Below the pieces are notes generated by a model. It saw only the letters and a list, made by a program, of their open reading frames with translations, ran no database searches and was not told the origin of the DNA. DNA of 64,000 nucleotides, taken from an uncultured Porphyromonas sp. (lineage in GTDB: Bacteria > Bacteroidota > Bacteroidia > Bacteroidales > Porphyromonadaceae). How positions within the stretch are numbered: position 1 is the first letter of the stretch; each line of letters starts with the position of its first letter. Made by a program: the position numbers and the translations under genes. The DNA is taken from NCBI RefSeq assembly GCF_938023125.1, contig NZ_CALHDW010000007.1, positions 62,001-126,000 of the forward strand, given 5' to 3'. Positions 60,530 to 64,000 of this stretch are shown here, piece by piece.

Positions 60530-61357
60530 TTACTTTAGTGGACGAAGAGAGAGGATGGCACGAGCCTCAGCAGGCGAGGCGATCTCACGACCTAATTCTC
60601 GGGATAGACGTACCACTTTTTCTACCAACTCTCCATTAGAGCGAGCAAGCACTCCACGAGAAATATTCAAATTGTCTTCGAAGCCAACACGAACATTTCC
60701 TCCCATTACGATGGTGGGAGCGGCTAGAGTAAAGGCGCTGCGGCCAATACCTGTCGCAGTCCAAGTAGAACCTGCAGGGATGCGATTAACGAGCCATACA
60801 AGGTTTTCTACTGTTGCAGGCGTACAGCCCGGAACGCCCAATACGAAATTAAACTGCATAGGATCGCCAGGCACTTCTCCCTTGGCAGCCATGCGCAAGA
60901 TTGTATCTAGGTGCCCCATTTCGAAGCATTCGTACTCGGGTTTGATATTGTTTTCGAGCATTCTCTTGCCAAAGGCACGCATCATGGGCATGGTGTTTTC
61001 GAAGACTTCGTCCCCGAAGTTGCACGTACCACAATCCAACGTTGCCATCTCAGGGAATAGCTCTGTAGGTTGCAAACGCTCTTCTGCAGTCATCCCAACA
61101 GCACCTCCGGTAGAGGGGATAAGAATAACATCGGGACAAGCCTCGTGCACAGCATCCATACACACTTTAAAACGATCCCGGCTCTGAGTGGGCGTTCCAT
61201 CGTCTTCGCGTACGTGGATATGTACAACGGCTGCACCGGCATCGTAGGCACTTTTAGCCTCACGCACAATCTCTTCTACAGTGTAGGGTACCGCAGGATT
61301 CTGCTCCTTGGTTACCTCTGCTCCACAGATGGCAGCTGTAATAATGAGTTTTTCCAT
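60530..61357 (-). CDS. kce: 3-keto-5-aminohexanoate cleavage enzyme
   Basis: This zinc enzyme condenses 3-keto-5-aminohexanoate with acetyl-CoA, giving acetoacetate and 3-aminobutyryl-CoA. With the ATG at 61357 it has 275 residues. The metal ligands in VVHIHVREDDG then fall at His46 and His48, the numbering I recall for characterised Kce. A TTG at 61363 would add two residues and is not preferred. GMLDTIL-like GHLDTILRMA and NVRVGFEDNL are further family marks. It lies 13 bp after kal. Confidence 0.96.
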   Translation of the reverse strand: MEKLIITAAICGAEVTKEQNPAVPYTVEEIVREAKSAYDAGAAVVHIHVREDDGTPTQSRDRFKVCMDAVHEACPDVILIPSTGGAVGMTAEERLQPTELFPEMATLDCGTCNFGDEVFENTMPMMRAFGKRMLENNIKPEYECFEMGHLDTILRMAAKGEVPGDPMQFNFVLGVPGCTPATVENLVWLVNRIPAGSTWTATGIGRSAFTLAAPTIVMGGNVRVGFEDNLNISRGVLARSNGELVEKVVRLSRELGREIASPAEARAILSLRPLK

Positions 61358-61370
61358 TCTCAACTATACC

Positions 61371-61763
61371 TTATTTATTGCGTTGGCACTTAACGGGTAC
61401 TACACAAGTACCGGTAGCACGACATACTACGATGGGTTCTGGCAATACATCAGCTGCAGAGTCACAGAGGTCAGGACGGGGCTTAATCACCTTGCGAGCC
61501 TCAAATGTCATCTTGCGAGAAGAGTTACCCACATGGGTTATCTCCCCTACAGCTTCGATGTAGTCCCCTGCATATACAGGATTTAGAAACTCTACACTGT
61601 CATAGGCACAAAAGAGACCTTCGTCACCATCTTGGATGATAAGAAGCTCTGTTGCTACATCACCAAAGAGCTGTAGCATGCGTGCGCCATCTACAAGATT
61701 GCCACCATAGTGTGCATCTGCTTGAGACATACGCAGACGAATCATAGATTTAGGATTACTCAT
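61371..61763 (-). CDS. kal: 3-aminobutyryl-CoA ammonia-lyase
   Basis: This small hot-dog-fold enzyme removes ammonia from 3-aminobutyryl-CoA to give crotonyl-CoA. At 130 residues it has the family pattern MIRLRMSQADAHYGGNLVDG, then the strand VEFLNPVYAGDYIEAVGEI. It lies between atoD and kce; the position matches other lysine-fermentation clusters. Confidence 0.95.
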   Translation of the reverse strand: MSNPKSMIRLRMSQADAHYGGNLVDGARMLQLFGDVATELLIIQDGDEGLFCAYDSVEFLNPVYAGDYIEAVGEITHVGNSSRKMTFEARKVIKPRPDLCDSAADVLPEPIVVCRATGTCVVPVKCQRNK

Positions 61764-61808
61764 AAACTTTATTGTATTAGTATAGTGTTTATACTTCTGA
61801 TTAATGGT

Positions 61809-62471
61809 TTATTTATCGACCACGATATGGTCAACAAAAATGCTGGGGGTATGTACAGCATGAGGCTCTATTGCACCCACTGGTACCAACTCTTCGATCT
61901 CCACTACAACGGTATCTGCAGCCATTGCCATGAGAGGTTGGAAGTTTTGTGAGGTTCCTTTATATACTAGGTTCCCCTTTTCGTCGCCAATAGATCCTTT
62001 GAGGAAAGCAAACTCTGCACGGATAGGCTTCTCAAGCAGATACTCTTTTCCATCAACCTTTACCAACTCCTTACCCTCAGCGATAACAGTACCCAAACCT
62101 GTGGCAGTAAGTGCGCCACCAAGCCCAGAGCCTCCGCAACGAATACGTTCGGCCAACGTGCCTTGAGGGCTAAACTCCACTTCTAGCGAGCCATCATTAA
62201 GTTGCTCTCCTGTGAGAGGATTCGTACCAATGTGTGATACAATAAGCTTCTTTACCTGATGATTGGCAATAAGACGTCCGCAGCCCTTCTCGGGATACGA
62301 GGTGTCGTTGGTAATGAGAGTGAGATCCTTAACGCCGCTCTCTACGAGGGCGTCTACAATTCGTTCCGGGGTTCCATTCCCCAAGAATCCGCCCATCATC
62401 ACAGACATACCGTCGTGAAACTTGGCGGTGAGCTCGGCTAATGTAATAGCCTTCTTCATGGTTCCTGTCAT
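61809..62471 (-). CDS. atoD: CoA-transferase subunit A (butyryl-CoA:acetoacetate type)
   Basis: This is the alpha subunit partner of AtoA. At 220 residues it has the CoA-binding GGFLGNGTPERIVDAL, NPLTGEQLNDGSLEVEFSPQ and GLGTVIAEGKELVKVDGKEY, typical of family I. It is the first gene of the operon, with a -7 box about 100 bp upstream. ATGs at 62471 and 62459 are both possible; the second is preceded by AGGAACC. Confidence 0.93.
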   Translation of the reverse strand: MTGTMKKAITLAELTAKFHDGMSVMMGGFLGNGTPERIVDALVESGVKDLTLITNDTSYPEKGCGRLIANHQVKKLIVSHIGTNPLTGEQLNDGSLEVEFSPQGTLAERIRCGGSGLGGALTATGLGTVIAEGKELVKVDGKEYLLEKPIRAEFAFLKGSIGDEKGNLVYKGTSQNFQPLMAMAADTVVVEIEELVPVGAIEPHAVHTPSIFVDHIVVDK

Positions 62472-62570
62472 TATATTAATATGTTATCTGTTGCCTAAAT
62501 AACAAACTCTACCCACGACTCCCCAACCCTTGAGCAAAGGTTAAATGGTGAGCAGATTTCGTTTCCGCCC

Positions 62571-62578
62571 CAAAGTTA
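62571..62578 (-). promoter_or_regulatory. -7 box of the lysine-fermentation operon
   Basis: CAAAGTTA reads TAACTTTG on the minus strand, a perfect TAnnTTTG match, 100 bp before atoD. No riboswitch-like fold was recognised in the leader. The -33 region is weak. Confidence 0.65.
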
Positions 62579-62736
62579 CCAACTTATAAGGGATTAGCAC
62601 GAATAATTGGCGAAAAAGATTCTGGAGCTTTAGAGGAAGGGGGCATAAGAGGCTTTTTCGGGAGCCTAGCCCGATAGATTCGGATGCTCTCAGAAGAGAT
62701 TTTGCTTCCTAGCTAGAGGATTAGTGCTCGGGAAAA

Positions 62737-62845
62737 ACCCCAAGAAAATAGGGTGGTATCAAAAAATATTTAGCCCAATAATCCTCTCGGTTTCTGGCTG
62801 AGAAATTTCCTATTTCTACCCAAGAAAAATATTGCTCCAGGCCTA
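62737..62845 (-). repeat. Degenerate array with period of about 22 nt (array 4)
   Basis: Unit boundaries are at 62738, 62773, 62796, 62818 and 62839, with spacings 35, 23, 22 and 21. On the minus strand units begin AGGCC, GGGTAGAAATAGG, AGCCAGAAACCG and GGGCTAAATA and contain A- and T-runs. This is the weakest of the four arrays. It lies between the divergent atoD and HU genes, about 159 bp upstream of the former's -7 box and 109 bp upstream of the latter's. Confidence 0.45.
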
Positions 62846-62953
62846 TATGTTTTTAAGTCTAGGGCAGCAGCATTTTCTCCGTTTCTCGGTTGTGCTTCGT
62901 TTCTTAGTGAGATGAAAATACTGCAAGTCTGTATTTCAAAGCGAATTAATTGC

Positions 62954-62961
62954 TACCTTTG
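62954..62961 (+). promoter_or_regulatory. -7 box of the HU gene
   Basis: TACCTTTG is a perfect TAnnTTTG match, 49 bp before the HU start codon. The rest of the 538-bp gap 62472-63009 holds the atoD promoter and array 4. Confidence 0.8.
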
Positions 62962-63009
62962 TACACCGAAACTGTATAGAGTATCAGATAATTATAAATA
63001 AAGATAGTA

Positions 63010-63300
63010 ATGACAAAGGCAGACCTTGTGGCTCAGATAGCTAAGAGAACAGGATTAGATCGTGACGAAGTATTGCGTACCGTAGAGACTTTTATGGATG
63101 TTGTCAAGGATGAGATGGCTCAGGGCAACAATATCTATCTCAGAGGGTTTGGTAGTTTTGTTATTAGAGAGAGAGCTCAGAAGATAGCTCGCAACATCTC
63201 AAAGAAGGAGGCTATTATTATCCCGAAGCACAATGTTCCCAGCTTCAAGCCTTCTAAAGTATTCTCTGAGATGCTGGGGGGAACAGAGATCAAGAAGTAA
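63010..63300 (+). CDS. HU-family DNA-binding protein
   Basis: This is a 96-residue histone-like protein that bends and compacts DNA. It has the HU/IHF pattern: two N-terminal helices (TKADLVAQIAKRTGLDRDEV), the beta-saddle NIYLRGFGSFVIRERAQK, and the arm with KHNVPSFKPSK, where the tip proline (P77 in HNVPSF) would intercalate. It is followed by the 29-residue basic protein and RNase G, a common order in Bacteroidota. Confidence 0.95.
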   Translation: MTKADLVAQIAKRTGLDRDEVLRTVETFMDVVKDEMAQGNNIYLRGFGSFVIRERAQKIARNISKKEAIIIPKHNVPSFKPSKVFSEMLGGTEIKK

Positions 63301-63387
63301 ACAAAAAAGTAGTTCTATTCTTTTATAGATTAAGAGCTACAAAAAACAATAAACAAAGTAAGTTTCACCCTTTAATTTGGAGACAAT

Positions 63388-63477
63388 ATGCCAAGTGGTA
63401 AGAAGAGAAAAAGACACAAGATGGCAACGCACAAGCGTAAAAAACGTTTGAAGAAGAATCGTCATAAGAAGAAGTAA
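63388..63477 (+). CDS. 29-residue basic protein, AURKAIP1/COX24-like
   Basis: The frame encodes MPSGKKRKRHKMATHKRKK and continues with RLKKNRHKKK. Lys, Arg and His make up about two-thirds of the residues. It matches the very short Bacteroidota proteins annotated with the AURKAIP1/COX24 domain, related to mitochondrial ribosomal protein mS38 and mycobacterial bS22. A ribosomal location is therefore likely but not shown here. A purine-rich GGAGACAAT precedes the ATG. It lies 87 bp after HU and is followed by a small terminator-like hairpin. Confidence 0.85.
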   Translation: MPSGKKRKRHKMATHKRKKRLKKNRHKKK

Positions 63478-63481
63478 CCCT

Positions 63482-63500
63482 ACAGCCTTTGGGCTGTTTT
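63482..63500 (+). terminator. Weak terminator or attenuator after the 29-residue gene
   Basis: ACAGCC/GGCTGT (63482-63487 with 63492-63497) around TTTG is followed by a short T-run. A second hairpin GGTTCGG/CCGAACC follows at 63503-63523. Both lie in the 255-bp gap before the RNase G gene, which otherwise shows nothing recognisable. Confidence 0.55.
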
Positions 63501-63732
63501 AGGGTTCGGGCTTGTGCCGAACCATTACAAGCTCTTCGTAAGAGGGAACTCCTAAATGCGGGCAGTATCCCTCTTGCGTGGTTATATATAATGGGGAAGT
63601 GGCGTAAAGGTCCGATTTCGTATCCCGAAGAGATGAGATGAATCCTTTGTACCAAGGTACATGGGTTTTGCGTTTCTTCAGGATTGGTAGCAGACTACCA
63701 AAGATTATATCACAAGTAAACAAAAGAAACAC

Positions 63733-64000
63733 GTGGATAGTCAATTAATCATTGATGTACGGCCCAAAGAGGTGGCTATGGCCCTTCTTGAGGATCGCAA
63801 ACTCGTGGAATTTCAGCGAGAAAAGAGCAATTCTTCTTGCGCCGTCGGGGATATTTATCTCGGAAAGGTACGGAAGATTATGCCCGGGCTGAATGCAGCT
63901 TTTGTGGATATAGGGTCTGGGCAGGATGCTTTCTTACATTATTATGATTTGGGGATGGAGTTTGGAGCTACCGAAAATTATCTAAAGATGATAGCCCAAG
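63733..64000 (+). CDS. rng: Ribonuclease E/G family protein (3' truncated by window edge)
   Basis: The first 89 residues of an RNase G-type endoribonuclease are visible. The S1-like start QLIIDVRPKEVAMALLEDRK is followed by CAVGDIYLGKVRKIMPGLNA and AFVDIGSGQDAFLHYYDL, which are diagnostic. The frame begins after a stop at 63688, and the only usual start codon before the conserved region is GTG at 63733. Family members mature rRNA 5' ends and degrade mRNA. The gene runs off the window. Confidence 0.93.
   Translation, partial: MDSQLIIDVRPKEVAMALLEDRKLVEFQREKSNSSCAVGDIYLGKVRKIMPGLNAAFVDIGSGQDAFLHYYDLGMEFGATENYLKMIAQ

Noticed and set aside
60438..61187. Long open frame (249 codons) antisense to kce and the start of kdd
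   Set aside because: Shadow of conserved genes; composition reflects reverse-complement codon bias.
62472..62570. Lysine riboswitch in the leader of the lysine operon
   Set aside because: The leader of about 95 nt is too short for a lysine-riboswitch aptamer and shows none of its conserved elements.

Overview
The window looks like a chromosomal segment of a Porphyromonas-like member of the Bacteroidota. Supporting signs are a PorT-type protein of the type IX secretion system, a Porin_10 family porin, an OmpP1/FadL-type protein, a V-type ATPase, an HU gene next to a 29-residue basic protein and an RNase E/G gene, and above all a complete operon for fermenting lysine to butyrate. Promoters fit the Bacteroidota primary sigma -7 motif TAnnTTTG. 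No rRNA, tRNA, CRISPR array, insertion sequence or phage gene was seen. Genes are densely packed and mostly on the minus strand.

Layout. 1-2.3 kb: 3' end of V-ATPase subunit I, and subunit K with an apparent Na+ site. 2.4-6.3 kb: gene-poor, with a DUF4190-like membrane protein, two PepSY-like exported proteins, and three copies of a promoter-like repeat, each followed by a structured, apparently untranslated segment. 6.3-7.7 kb: a hemerythrin-domain protein and a LuxR-type regulator with a degenerate receiver. 7.8-17.6 kb: one likely eight-gene minus-strand unit, glyS-FKBP-surE-lpxB-lepA-dnaB-mtaB-GT2. 18.1-21.9 kb (plus): a Tyr/Gly-rich exported protein, a FadL-type outer-membrane protein and cdd. 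22.1-22.8 kb: an AT-rich DUF1697 gene and a 22-bp tandem repeat. 23-31.8 kb (minus): lpxK-thiL-mlaE-mlaF, sppA, rpsO, upp-U32 protease. 31.9-39.1 kb: porT (plus), then queG, an HU/SPOR protein, and trmD-pyrE-SRPBCC-Rieske lipoprotein-porin. 39.2-47.2 kb: methylmalonyl-CoA mutase mutA-mutB, an AddB-like nuclease and a CPBP protease. 47.7-62.5 kb: atoD-kal-kce-kdd-kamA-kamB-kamC-kamD-kamE-atoA-bcd-etfB-etfA-crt-hbd. 63-64 kb (plus): HU, the 29-residue protein and the start of RNase G.

How the genes work together. In the lysine operon KamA makes beta-lysine, KamDE makes 3,5-diaminohexanoate, Kdd oxidises it, Kce cleaves it with acetyl-CoA to acetoacetate and 3-aminobutyryl-CoA, Kal removes ammonia, Bcd-EtfAB reduces crotonyl-CoA, and AtoDA exchanges CoA to release butyrate. 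KamB and KamC are probably reactivating factors for the B12 enzyme. mutAB adds a second B12-dependent step on the propionate/succinate route. If the V-ATPase is sodium-coupled, that would fit an amino-acid fermenter.

The least explained signals are non-coding. Four intergenic regions carry degenerate arrays with a period of about 22 nt, each 70-165 bp upstream of a minus-strand promoter. A fifth array is a near-exact 22-bp tandem. A conserved block of about 60 nt ending in a -7 box occurs three times in front of structured segments that may be small RNAs.
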